NCBI GenBank assembly: GCA_905250075.1
Contig: CAJNOP010000018.1
Coordinates: forward strand, 1,918,569 to 1,982,568
Direction of reading: 5' to 3'
DNA: 64,000 bases
Origin: Rotaria sp. Silwood1
Lineage: Eukaryota > Rotifera > Eurotatoria > Philodinida > Philodinidae
Positions 50,210 through 62,100 of the stretch are shown here, piece by piece (position 1 is the first letter of the stretch; every line of letters begins with the position of its first letter). The notes beneath the pieces are model-generated. The model was not told where the DNA came from, did not search any database, and was given only the letters and a program-made list of their open reading frames with translations. A program made the translations under genes and the position numbers.

Positions 50210-50895
50210 CTGAAATCAATGGTCAATAAACATTTCTTTTCGACTTATTCTTCATCTGTCATAATTAAATGAATCGAATCGATCGAGATAAACAGTATAC
50301 AAATCTTCGTATTCTGTTTAATAAAATTTTCATGAGAAGGCTCTAAAAAAGATCGAACTATGTTCTCTTTTTCTTCCGTGTAACCTTTCAGTTCTCTTCT
50401 ATAATCGATAGAATGCACCCTTATTCGTCAAATGATTTTTGAATCAATGACAAAACACAAGAAGAAGATATACAAATACTAGAACAAAAGAGGAGAATTG
50501 AAAAATTTACAAAAAAAAACAACGAGATAGTGGGCGAAGGCGAGTATTGAAACAATGATGAAGCTAATCGACACATAGGTCTTTTTCATGACGAAAATTC
50601 AGTTGTAATGCATACAGTAAAAGAACATATGTAAAAAAAAAGATTTTCTATAACGAAACTCTGGAATACTTCTAGATCAGCGTTTTTACTCAAGCAGAAA
50701 CACGAATGAAAGAAAACTTTACCTTTTTTTCTATTCAAAAGAACGGAATTACTACTCGATCAGATAAGCAATAGCGTAAACAACCTTAAACACAAAACGA
50801 TGAGTGCGCTACACGTCTCTTATTGCATGGCGTATTGATTAGAACAGGAAAATATTGTAGGAATGAAAAAAGAAAGATAGGTTCCTCGCGAATGA

Positions 50896-50910
50896 TATAT
50901 ATATATAAAA
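50896..50910 (+). promoter_or_regulatory. Possible TATA box of the ABC gene
   Basis: tatatatatataaaa sits about 60-75 bp before the ATG at 50971, the only strong TATA-like string close to this start. In AT-rich DNA such strings arise by chance, so this is weak. Confidence 0.3.
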
Positions 50911-50970
50911 GTTGATTGTTGTTCTGTACATTTTTATTGTTGTTTTTACACTTTCTTTTACCAAAACGGA

Positions 50971-53176
50971 ATGCGTGCTTTGATTTCTTTATATGAGGAT
51001 AATTGGCGTCTTTCTCGAATGTATTTCTTCTCAGAAGAGCGTATGTATGCTCGATGTATGCTTCTAGTTTTGATCATTATGGAATTGTTAAGCATCGGTC
51101 TGAATGTATTATTAACGTATTGGAACAAAGATTTTATTGATACATTTCAAAGATACGATCGACCAGCCTTTCTTCGTTCACTCTTATACTTCATTTTCAT
51201 TGCTATCGCAATCATAATCGTATCAGTTTACAAAGATTATCTAACACAATTACTTCAACTTCGTTGGCGACGTTGGTTAACGAACGATTTTCTAAGCAAA
51301 TATTTATCTAAACATGCTTATTATCAAATGTCATTGTTAAAAAATGATAGTTCAAAAATAAATGATCCAAATGATAATCCAGATCAAAGAATATCAATGG
51401 ATATTAATTTATATATTGAAACTATCTATGCCTTAGCAATAGGCCTTTTAAATGCATTTGTGACATTATTATCCTATGTCATTGTACTCTGGTCTCTATC
51501 GGGTGTAATCAAAATAAAAGTTTCTCAAACTCATTCGCTTGAAATCAAAGGAATTATGGTTTGGTCTGCCCTTGTCTATGCTGGAATGGGTAAGGAGCAA
51601 GTTCCTCTAGGACAATTTTTTTAAAGAAAAACTCAGATCTCTAAAAGTTTTTCTTCTTTGAGAAGCTCATTGTTTGTGTCCAAAAATTTTCAGTTTTGCG
51701 AATATTTTCCAGGAAGAAGAAGAATTTTTCAAATATAAATCAAACATTCTATTTTTATTCGTAACGTATTACTCAAGTTTCTTAAGATTTTATGAAACTT
51801 TCTCGAATAACTCGTATATATCAACTTAAAAGTTGAACGTTTTGTTCAGGTACTCTGATTACTAATTTAATTGGTCGAGCTCTATTTCATTTGAAATATG
51901 CACAAGAACATTGTGAAGCTAATTTTCGATATGGACTTGTTCGTCTTCGAGATCATACAGAATCTGTCGCTTTCTATCGAAGTGAATCAAATGAACAGGC
52001 ATCATTGATATCATTGTATCTTGAAATAGTATCTAATTTGTATCAAATTATTCGTCGCAAATTTATTCTCAATTGGTTTAATTCATTCTACAAAGTCGTA
52101 GCAATTATTTTCCCGTTTCTCGTTGCTTCTCCACGATATTTTTTACAAAAAATTACACTTGGTGATTTATTACAAATATCAATGGCTTTCGACAGTGTAC
52201 ATCAATCACTTTCATTTATACCAAATTCCTATGCCACTATTGTACAATGGCGATCAGCTACAAAACGATTGACTGAATTTCTATATGTTTTAAATGAATT
52301 ACATACAGCTAAACAAAATTCTGAGATTCAAGTTCTTTATTTACCAAACGAACGATTTATGCGAATTCAAGAATTAACTATTCGATTACCATTGAAAATT
52401 GATAAAGATAATGGTCGAATCCTCATGAATCATCTCAATTTAGTGCTCGAATCTCATCGTGCTGTACTTATTACAGGTAAACGATAAAGACACAACTTTC
52501 TTGAGTTTTGTAGCTGAAAAGGTTTCTTATACTTTTACTATTGCTAAATTAAGTTTATATTTTATCTCTTATTTGAACTATACCAATTGATGTATGTTCA
52601 TATCGAAACCGTATTTGATTCAAACGTCTTGTTTTTGCTACAGGTCGTAGTGGATCTGGAAAATCGACATTTCTACGAACTCTTGCTGGAATATGGCCAT
52701 ATGGATCTGGGACCATCACTTTTCCTATTGGCGATACAGTGGCCTTTCTTCCTCAAAAGCCGTACTGCCCGCTTGGTTCCCTCCGCCATTGTTTGACTTA
52801 TCCATCAAAATTGTTCTCATCGGAAGATGATAGAAAGATTGAACATCTTTTAAATCTATGTCAAATGAATAGTTGGTGTCATCGTCTTGATGAAAATCAA
52901 GATTGGTCACAAGTTCTTTCACTAGGTGAACAACAAAAGATGGCATTCATTCGAATCCTTTATCATAGACCAAAATGGTTGTTTTTGGATGAGGCTACAT
53001 CATCATTGGATGAACAAGCGGAAACAGATCTTTATTCTATCTTAATTCAAGAATTAATGAATTATTCAACTATTATCAGTGTAGGACATCGATATAATTT
53101 AAAACAATTCCATCAAATTGAATTAGCGTTGGATAATGGACATATAACAATGTTATCCTTATCATCTGATAACTAA
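50971..53176 (+). CDS. Bacterial-type (YddA/SbmA-like) half ABC transporter
   Basis: Exons 50971-51589, 51850-52476 and 52644-53176 give 592 residues (E. coli YddA is about 560). Both introns are phase 1. The membrane domain begins with the family's start: YWNKDFIDTFQRYDRPAFLR (bacterial NxWNxxFYDALQxxDxxAF), then LLQLRWRRWLTNDFLSKYL and DQRISMDINLYIE. It is of the ABC_membrane_2 type, with 5-6 spans and SVAFYRSE before the last. The ATPase is intact: Walker A GRSGSGKST (416-424), Q-loop FLPQKPY, signature LSLGEQQ (507-513), Walker B WLFLDEATSSLDE (527-539) and H-loop VGHR (562-565). Two half units should pair. Bacterial relatives move peptides or unknown compounds across the inner membrane; the ABCD peroxisomal acyl-CoA carriers share the architecture but lack the WNxxF motif. 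The resemblance is to bacteria, so horizontal acquisition with later intron gain is inferred. Confidence 0.88.
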
Positions 53177-53749
53177 CTAAAAACGACATTTTTTTTAATT
53201 ATTATAATATAGAGTGAATATAGATGTGGATGTTTATGATTCGATTATGCTCAGTAAACATAATTTTCAAGCAATGATTTCTCTTCAACTTCGAAACATT
53301 AACATAAATATTTCAGAGCTTCTTTTCATAGATCTATTGTGAACTACACAATACCTATCTCATTTAGAACTGCAACAACCGATAGGTCTGAATGCGGTAA
53401 GAATTTTTCTTGAGCTCAAAAAACTTGATTCTACGTCACGAATGCTTGTCAAATCCAATCAACATTTTCACTACTTATCACACTAAAATAAAATGTGACG
53501 TATGTGTAGAAATTTGCGACACATCATGAAAACGCCATTCGAATCTAGTATGCAGTGCATTTTTCAGTTTTTTGGTGTGTAAAAGAAAGTTACGAATACC
53601 CATACCCTTATTATGAATGTATTTGATGGATTAATGTCTTTATTTTTGGTTTGACAACAATTATGAAGGCCTTTTAATTCATGATCACTCTTGTTATTAG
53701 TATTCAAATTAGTTTTTAGTGGTAATTAAATTTCAATTCCTTCTAAGAT

Positions 53750-54290
53750 AATAAATATATGTCGTAACAAAATCTTGTCGTCCATAGTAATAAGATTTAA
53801 ATGCTGTATTAAATCTTCATTCTATAATTCAGTTCTTTCAATATAAATTTGTATTGGAACATTCAAATCAATATTTGCCCGTAATAAAACATATAGTTAA
53901 ACACCTATACTCGAGAATCTTTCAATTGTTGTGAAATTTCATCTAATATATGTGTTGACGTTTCAGTATTTCATTAAATACCAGTTTTTCAATTAGCTCA
54001 TAAATTTATAACATACTTCAGTTGAATATTAGCGAATGGTTGTTGCTCATTAAGAATGTATGCATTGAAGAGTTGCACATATATAATCTTATGAATCTTT
54101 ATTTTTCTTTTGCTTTGCTGTATTTCTAGTTAAAAATATAAGCATTTTCTTCGCTGAATATCGTATCAATCGTTTTTTAATGAAATTATTGAAGGATATT
54201 CTTCTTCGATGTTTTGTATTTTGAATGGCTGATCGTTTTCGTTCATTATTCTAATGTATAATTTGTGGCTTAGTTATATGTTGATAGAAA
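53750..54290 (-). pseudogene. Decayed coding traces of unknown origin
   Basis: On the minus strand several short stretches look protein-like but sit in different frames or are broken by stops, for example LRANIDLNVPIQIYIERTEL (about 53890-53830), NEDLIQHLNLITMDDKILLR just after, and FNAYILNEQQPFANIQLKYV near 54070-54010. A plus-strand trace, NDAQLQILKSQNLDMVQNY, lies near 54485-54540. I do not recognise the source. It is too broken to be a working gene. Confidence 0.4.
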
Positions 54291-55329
54291 TTAATAATAT
54301 TATTGCAAAATTTAGCTAATTTACAGTCGCGCTCAAAATTATTGATGCAAACAATGAATCACGATCTTCTTTCAGTATCTTTCTTCCATTTTAAGACATC
54401 GAGCTGTGCTTGTTGTCTAAACGTAACTAAGTACTCAAGCTATCAATTCTAAAAACTATAAGCCTGATAAAATATGTCTTAATGATGCACAATTACAAAT
54501 ACTAAAATCACAAAATCTTGATATGGTTCAAAATTATTCATTGGGTTCTAATGATAGATAAGAAATCAAATCCTTTTCGTCTACGAACTTTTCTATTGAC
54601 CACTAATAATCATGGTTTCTTCCTTGTCTCCTCATATATGTCAAACTTCACCGTTAAGTTTAATTATTTAATAGTTGAGATTTGAAAAGTTGAATTTTCC
54701 AGTACTGACCTCAGGTATTTACGTTTTTTGTGAAAGCACGCACACAAGGGTATCTCGCTTAGTGAGGTTGCCACGACGGCACACACAAGTTGTCGCTTTT
54801 GGAATTTCAGAAAAGTCAGATCTTTGATCAGGTAAACAGTATTCCAATAATTGACTTCAACTGTTGAGTTTGAAATACAGTGAGTACCAAGATTGATCAA
54901 CAAGAAGAATGAAATTTTCTGATGAGTTCATATTTCAACAATCACATGAGCTGTAATGATCCGTATAAAGTGTAAAAATGTTGCTGAGCAAGATCATCCC
55001 AATCAAGAAACTAGGATTTTATTATAGCAAAAATATAGTGCTACAATATGAATATCAAAATGTATTATTTTTTTATTAAATGAATAGAAGTCTTGATATT
55101 TCAGCCATGGTCAAAAGTGGAATTATTATAACCTAATCTGATGTTAGGAAAAACTAAAACCATAATAGGCACACTATTCCTACTATGGAGTTACTAATAA
55201 TCAAAATCATAACCAAATACTATACATGTTATAGTGTTAATTTAGAACGAAACCATAACCTAACTACTTTAGTTATTCAATGTTTTCAAATTCATTAAAA
55301 TTAATGGAAAACTATAACAATAACGCAAC

Positions 55330-55752
55330 TGTAGGGTGTGTGTGTATGTGTATGTCAGAAAAGAGAAGCACTACATCCACATTCACACCCACCATCGCCC
55401 ACACATTAACACCCACGCCTGCACATCCACATCTACAACAACGCTCACACCCGCCCGCACCCACACATCTTACACACACCCCACATCACATACGCACACC
55501 AATACGCCAACCATACCCTTAATATAATATTGCTGATTTTCTGACTGATACGCAGTTGTAACAGAAATAACGCTCATCTGTATGACTCACTTGATGCTGC
55601 ACTAAATATTCAACTGCTTCTGCGCAATGTACTACTTTGCAATCCTGTACAAGCGTATGGTATAGGCGTGGGTGTGGGTCATTGTGAGATAAATACCTAC
55701 ACCTACACCAATACCTAGACCCACACTCACAATCTACATCCACACCCCCAAC
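55330..55752. repeat. Degenerate TGTGGG/CCCACA-type hexamer arrays, orientation switching
   Basis: C-rich from 55376 to 55516 (units like CCCACA, CCCACC, TTCACA, CCCACG). G-rich at about 55657-55682 (gcgtgggtgtgggtcattgtg). C-rich again at 55697-55752 (CCTACACCTACACCAATACC, then CCCACACTCACA). The period is mainly six bases. This fits eroded telomere-type repeats of the TGTGGG kind that I recall for bdelloid rotifers. Smaller tracts are at 56283-56335 and 57854-57905. Confidence 0.5.
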
Positions 55753-55776
55753 GCTGCTTATTCGGGTTACCGGACG

Positions 55777-56060
55777 TTCGCCAATAGGAATTTCGTAAAC
55801 TGGACTTTCGCCAATATACCCGCTGTACTTTCGCCAATTGGCGAATTTTCAATGAATCTTCTCGAATTTAAGTAGAACGGTAGTATTGGTTAGAGAGATT
55901 GATATCAGTTATATTCTTAACTGTATGACTTGAGGTACATTTTTATTATACTAGGCATCGTTCTTGTACATCACTTACGATATGAATGTTCTACTTCCAT
56001 TAATGAAAATCTATTCGACTTCCGCTAATTCGTCCGCCTTCATATTCGCCAATTGGCGAA
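55777..56060. repeat. TTCGCCAAT motif cluster with two 16-bp palindromes
   Basis: TTCGCCAAT occurs at 55777, 55807, 55830 and 56045. The last two are part of a perfect palindrome TTCGCCAATTGGCGAA (55830-55845 and 56045-56060). The spacing and the rarity of this GC-rich word in AT-rich DNA make chance unlikely. Confidence 0.6.
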
Positions 56061-57522
56061 ATTTCAGTGGACTATTACCAATATATCCCTTGGAAATCCT
56101 CCAATATTTATACCAAAAAGAAAGAGGAGAAGATCGAACCGATTAACAGTAGCAAGTGCAGCGACGTCAATGAAGTTTTGACAGTATTATTTCTTTCTTT
56201 TACTTCAAATTAGAATATTTCGTGTGACTCTACGTCTTTTGGTAATAGATGCAGTAAGAAGGGCGTGGAATATGGGTGTTTAAGAACAGAAAAACAACAT
56301 CCACACTCACCCACACCCAACGTAGACCCAAACCCGTGACAGCATCAAATATTGACCAACTAGTTGCCAAACACGTTTCTAGATTCTGGATTCTAGATTC
56401 AAGAATGTTACGAACAACTCATTACTATCCTCAGGTCAAAATATTTGACTCGAAAACCAACATACCGCACTCGATATCTTGCCACTTATTATCATCCTAA
56501 AGCGCACACAAACACAGAGGTAAGCGACGCAATCCCATGTGAACAAGGTAAGTAACGTCGAATGCTGCACAAAACGTTATTTTTGATTTACAAAATAACA
56601 GCTATTTGAAGTATCAAAACTCGATTTAGTGTTATTCAAATAATAATTATTTTCCAGCGCCATTGACGTCAACCACATGAATGTGCGAGTTTCGATATTG
56701 CTGTTTAAGTTAGTTAGCTTTTCATATTATAATTAGGACAAAAGGGATGCAGGAGCTATTGACAAAGCTTCCCAGCAATTATAAGAAAATTCAGAAGAGA
56801 AATCTCATTTACGCCAGTCGATCTGCACTTGCATTCATTAGTACTTTGCACGCAAAAACAGAATTATTTGAAGGTTTTGATTAGAAAAATATTACAGCAG
56901 AAAATAAATTTTCGAACGCATACACGATCTTTATTTTATGTGTAAACTTCAGTGTTTGCATTTGTCATGATGAAAACCTAGTGTGACGATTTTTGATAGA
57001 AGGGATAATAGTATGGATGGAGTTACACTTTATTCTATTCCTTCATATCATATAATCGCATCGTTTACATACATAGCACACGCTTGTATACGCAAGTAGA
57101 AGAAGAGAGGATGAAAAGAGAGGAGATAAGGCCAAGGAGAGAGCCGATATAGGAGAACAATAGGATAATGACAGAAAAATAGAAAGGTAAGGATAATGTA
57201 TAATATACGAGTGAGTGATATGGGAAGATTAAGTATCATGTATGAAATCCAATCAACCGAAATCGTTACACATAGCTGATAGAGGACAGAGAAATGGAAT
57301 TCCGTAATGACTGACCACACCCGTAAGCTGTTTATTGCTTTCATATGTGCACTTGAAAAGTACGACATTGGAAGAATAAAATCGATCTGAATATAAAGAG
57401 CAAGACAAGATCAGTAGCAGCCGTAAAAGTTAGCTTGTCTATGCAACATTTGAGGGAAGTCAGTTTCAGATGCAATTGAAACTAATACAAAGCCAGAAGG
57501 ACTTCACTGCCTTAGAGGGTGT

Positions 57523-57622
57523 NNNNNNNNNNNNNNNNNNNNNNNNNNNNNNNNNNNNNNNNNNNNNNNNNNNNNNNNNNNNNNNNNNNNNNNNNNNNNN
57601 NNNNNNNNNNNNNNNNNNNNNN
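57523..57622. other. Assembly gap (100 N)
   Basis: Exactly 100 N, the usual placeholder for a gap of unknown size. The left flank ends gagggtgt, a word that recurs as gagggtgtgggt at 57854, so a telomere-like G-rich tract may be missing here. Confidence 0.95.
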
Positions 57623-58139
57623 AGTATTTCGATTCGAAATGATATATCAATTTGTTAGAAACATCAATAAGGAAGAGAAAATCAATTGAATACTAGAATC
57701 ATTTCGAAGTGTATTTTGACTCGATGAACATCATTAGTTTGTTCGAGCACTTTGGAATTTACACAACAACAAAATTCATCTCCATACATTATCATATGCT
57801 TTTCATGATTTGGATTTTGATTGTCCTGCTTTATCAAAATCAAGCTATGTTAATGAGGGTGTGGGTTTGGATTTCCTTTTCATACACACTCACACTTACA
57901 CCTCATATCCTCATTATTATTGAATATAATTGATGAGCATTGCGTAATATTCTACAACATAGATAAAATATTTGACCTTAAAATGTGAAACACGATGCAA
58001 CAGTTGTTACTAATTACATGAAGTTTCTTTTAATCGATCTATTTTGGCATACATTTCTTCATCACTGTTTTATTGAATCTTTGAGAACTGTAATAAGGAA
58101 GTGTTTCATGTATTCTAACGATATGTTAGTGATATACAA

Positions 58140-58345
58140 TCTGTGATGATTTCTGGAGGTCGTATATCACTAACTTTTCTCTAGATTGGATGAACTACTT
58201 TCTCATTACGGTTCTAGAAGACTAAACAAATGATGGTGCAAGCATGTGGCTCAAAATAGATTGAATAAAACAATTTAGATGTGATTAGTTACCTCGTGTT
58301 TCACACTTAAACCTCGTAGAGATTGTGCCAATAGCTTTTTCGGTA
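58140..58345. repeat. Dispersed repeat R3, copy 2
   Basis: Contains ctcaaaatagattgaataaaac, gtgattag, tcgtgtttcacacttaaacc and agagattgtgcc. This is the same order of blocks as at 28895-29010 and 62985-63090. Non-coding. Confidence 0.55.
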
Positions 58346-59153
58346 AGGAGCCAATCTACCGATACTTTTTCAATGAAAGTGATAATATACGTTATGATCA
58401 TGTAAAACTTGCATCATCTCTTCAATATTTGCTGTTTTAATTTGGCTAGCAAAATAATCCTTTTTGTCGTAAACAAAAGAGTTATCAAACATATAAACGT
58501 ACAAAATCAACAATGTATTAGTAAACTAATTTTCATTGACCGAAGCCGAAACTGGACTTGACTAAAAAAAATTGGTACTGTTAGCCAACTTACGTTAGAT
58601 ATGCATGATCACTCTAAGATTGAATTATGCATTACCATACATTGAAACTATCAGCTGTTAATTATCATTTTTCGACATATTAAGATCTGACAAACGTCGC
58701 CAAATTTCGGAAAACGAATTTCAAATGTGCACTTGCCAAATTCTTACGATCTCGTCAAGTTTTTTCGACTCAAAATAATGCTTAAATGCTGAACTAATCG
58801 GCTAAAAAGCTGTAAATCGACTGCTGTACTTCATGAGTAAAGCTATTTCAATAATAAAGTTGACGCTTTTAGAGAGTAATGGCTTTAGAAATAAGCAGTC
58901 GTAGTCACAAAGAAGCACATTGGTATAAATCTACAATGCAACAGATTCTCAATGATCACAAGACAGTTCAGATCAACTTATAATTGTCTACAAAAGTGGA
59001 AAAAGAAGAAATATGCTGCAACTATCTATAAAGTGGTTTTTTTGTTGTCCTAAATCATTTTCTTGAGTTCATACCTTTCGGCTCGTATATTAGAAAAAAA
59101 ACAGTCATAGTAGGGCTGCATAAAAACATGAAAAAAATGCAAACAAAAACATA

Positions 59154-62100
59154 TTATCTTCGTGTAGTTGTTCTACCAAGAATAAGACTAGTTGTTAATG
59201 GTGACATTCTTTCAATTACTTGTCGAATAGCAGTTACATCTTGATGAAGACGATTAACAGCTAATTGTAAATCAGTAACACGTTCGTGTAAATTTTGTGA
59301 AAAAGGTTCAACACGAGTTTCATTGTTTGTACCTGATGGTGATGGTGGTGGTATGTTAGTTTGTTGATGATGAAAAGATGATACACTTGCAGCTGATGGA
59401 CGACTTGTAGTAATCATACTACCCATTGAACCGGGTAATGTTCGAGCAGCAGTAGATATTCGACCATGTTGTCCAGCAAGTGTTTCTTCTAATAATTCTC
59501 TTAATCGTCCTAATTCTTCAGCTATATTTATTGTTGGATCTGTTGTAGTCATTGCTGATGATGGTTGAACTGTATCAATTTGTTCTGTACTTTGATGTAT
59601 TGAAGACTTCTTTGATGGTGATTGTGTATTTGTTGTAGAATTTTGTCTAGTGTTTTCCTGTAATGTTGATGTTGTTTTTGGTAAATTTTGTCTTGGAATT
59701 ACTGTTGTTGATTGTAATTTTGTTAATGTTGTATCAATATCATTTAATTTTTGTTGTACTTGTATACGAAATGTATTAAATTGTATATTATGTTTATCAA
59801 TTGTTTGTCGAAAATGAGCAAATGCTTTAGCTTGTTGTTCTTCACGTGATTGTCCAAATGAATTAAAATTAATATCTTTCCAATTTAATTGTAATGGTGA
59901 ACATTGACGATGAATCATTTCTTGTAATTGTAAACGTTTACGAGACGATAAACGCCATTCATAATTTAATATAATTTGAATACGTTCAAGAAGAAAACGA
60001 GCTTCAACAGTTGAGAATGCTTCTGTTTGTAAAGCATTTGATATAAGACCAATAAATATATTAACAGCTAATATTGCAGTAAATAAAAGATATGTAGTAC
60101 AAACAAATGCAGCAAAATAACTATCGATTAAATTAAACGCAACGATTGGAACTAAAAATACAAAGATAAAAATGCACGTTAATCATTATTTAGAATTTCT
60201 TTTTTAAGTCTTACTATCATCAACTAATGCAATACGAAAAATAGAAAAAAGTAATGAATAAAATGTTTCAAAGCCATATGGTGCGACTAGATGACATGAA
60301 TTTGTTGCATTATAACATGAAACTTCCGCAACAGCTGATGTTCCATTAAATACATAACGGTTTTGACCTTCATATGGATCGAAACTGTTATTACCAGATA
60401 TGGATTCTTCAATAATAGGACAATATAGTAATGCTTTCTCACAAAGTTCAGGTGATTGGAGATAATCAGTATGAAAAATTTGTCGACCACCAAACACAGC
60501 ATAGAAAACTAATGCATATGGTAAAAGAAGACAAGCAAAAACTAATAGAAAACGTATTATATCATCGAACATCATGCGAACCTAAAAATACAAAACGAAA
60601 TTATTTTATCATTAAGATGAATAATGCCTGTTGTTGAACTCTGATAATATCTACTAGAGTTCAATCGCAAGTTCTAGAGATTAGGTCGAATCTGGCGATT
60701 GGAGCCTTATAACTAGGATTCTGACAGGGTTACTCGAGAGCAAGTGTGTGTCACAGGTGAGTTAGCATATTATAAGATGAATGATTCGAGACAAGCAATC
60801 GTTAATGACTCGTTTAGGATTATTTCATGATTAATAGTAGTATCAAGATTTGAACACAATAGCTATTGTATAATATGGTGAAGAACATAGTCACTCAGCT
60901 ATGATGGCAAATGAAGAGAAAACTAGAACTCACATCCACAACTCCTATTAATTAAAGTTCTTGATATTTTTCCTTTCAGTCTTTCTATCATACATCTCTG
61001 ACAAAATCGAATTGCAGTGATACATATTTGATAGGATTTGATCATGATGGTTGCATTTGGATAATAGTAACTACAAAGTACATTTTAATTGTATCAACAT
61101 CATAGACTCAAATCCAGCCGAGTTCAAGTATTCTATAAATTATTTACATCTACGTAGTTATCATTATTAACACTGTTATGATGCTTTTCAAATCAATTCT
61201 TCATTCGTATTGAATAGGCTCCACTAGAATTACGAGTTAGGATTCAAAATAACTATTTCATTAGAATAGTCTATAGCCGGTATTATTTCATATCTAGCAC
61301 ACTAGCCAGATTTAGTACTCGTGTTTTTTTTCTCTTCAACTTACCATAATAACTAATTCACCTAATTTAATTTCAACTATTTTTGCTCGTAATGTTTTAA
61401 ATGAAATAGATATTGTACGAAAGAAGACCATAAATCGAAACCATATACATACAACCGTAACTGATGCAACATACATATGAATACGTGCACGAATTACTGT
61501 ATGATCAAGAACATCGACAGCATGTGTTATTATTGTTATTAAACATAATACATAAATAATCCAATCAAATAAATTATTTAATGAATAATACATATAATAC
61601 GATTTAATACGTCTCTTTGCACTGGTTTTATAACGTTGAAGAAATTGAACAAATCTTGATGATGTTACAGGTTGAGTTTTTTCAGTTGTATTATTAGGTC
61701 CACTTTTCTTTTTCGAATCATTAAAAAGGCTATTTGAAGGATCAATCGGATTAATTGGTGCATCCAATGGTTGTTGTTGATTTGGTAAAGGTTCACTTGG
61801 TTTACCTTTGATTATTGTTGGTATTGTCGTTGGTAATGGATGATGTTGAGAATGATGAGAACGCACTCCCGATACAGTAGGATTTGATGATACATCTGTT
61901 GTTTGTGCTGTTGTTGCTGTTTCATTAATAGTAATATGTCCCGTATCACCAATATCATTTTCAAACTTTCCAAGATTATTATTTGATGATTGTATAGCCG
62001 TATTTGGTTTATATTTATTTTTTGAAATTAGATCTAATCGATTTTGTGTTCGTTCAGTTTCCCAAATAACATAATCTTCATAACGTTTTCTTGCATATCT

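Larger units (their letters stand above)
53177..59153. other. Gene-poor region with decayed coding traces, repeats and a gap
   Basis: No intact gene in about 6 kb. It holds decayed coding traces (53.75-54.65 kb), telomere-like hexamers (55.33-55.75, 56.28-56.34 and 57.85-57.91 kb), TTCGCCAAT motifs (55.78-56.06 kb), a 100-N gap (57523-57622) and repeat R3 copy 2 (58140-58345). Confidence 0.6.

Noticed and set aside
50971-53176. Animal peroxisomal ABCD half transporter
   Set aside because: The overall layout agrees, but the start motifs (WNKDF, RWRRWL) and ATPase details (LSLGEQQ, VGHR) are those of the bacterial YddA/SbmA-like group; a tree is needed to be final.
54325-54355. cagtcgcgctcaaaattattgatg resembles a Tc1-like transposon end
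   Set aside because: No matching inverted end or transposase trace was found nearby.
55280-55527. His/Pro/Thr-rich open frames
   Set aside because: Produced by the degenerate CA-rich hexamer array, not a gene.
57470-57658. Open frame across the N run
   Set aside because: More than half of it is unknown sequence.
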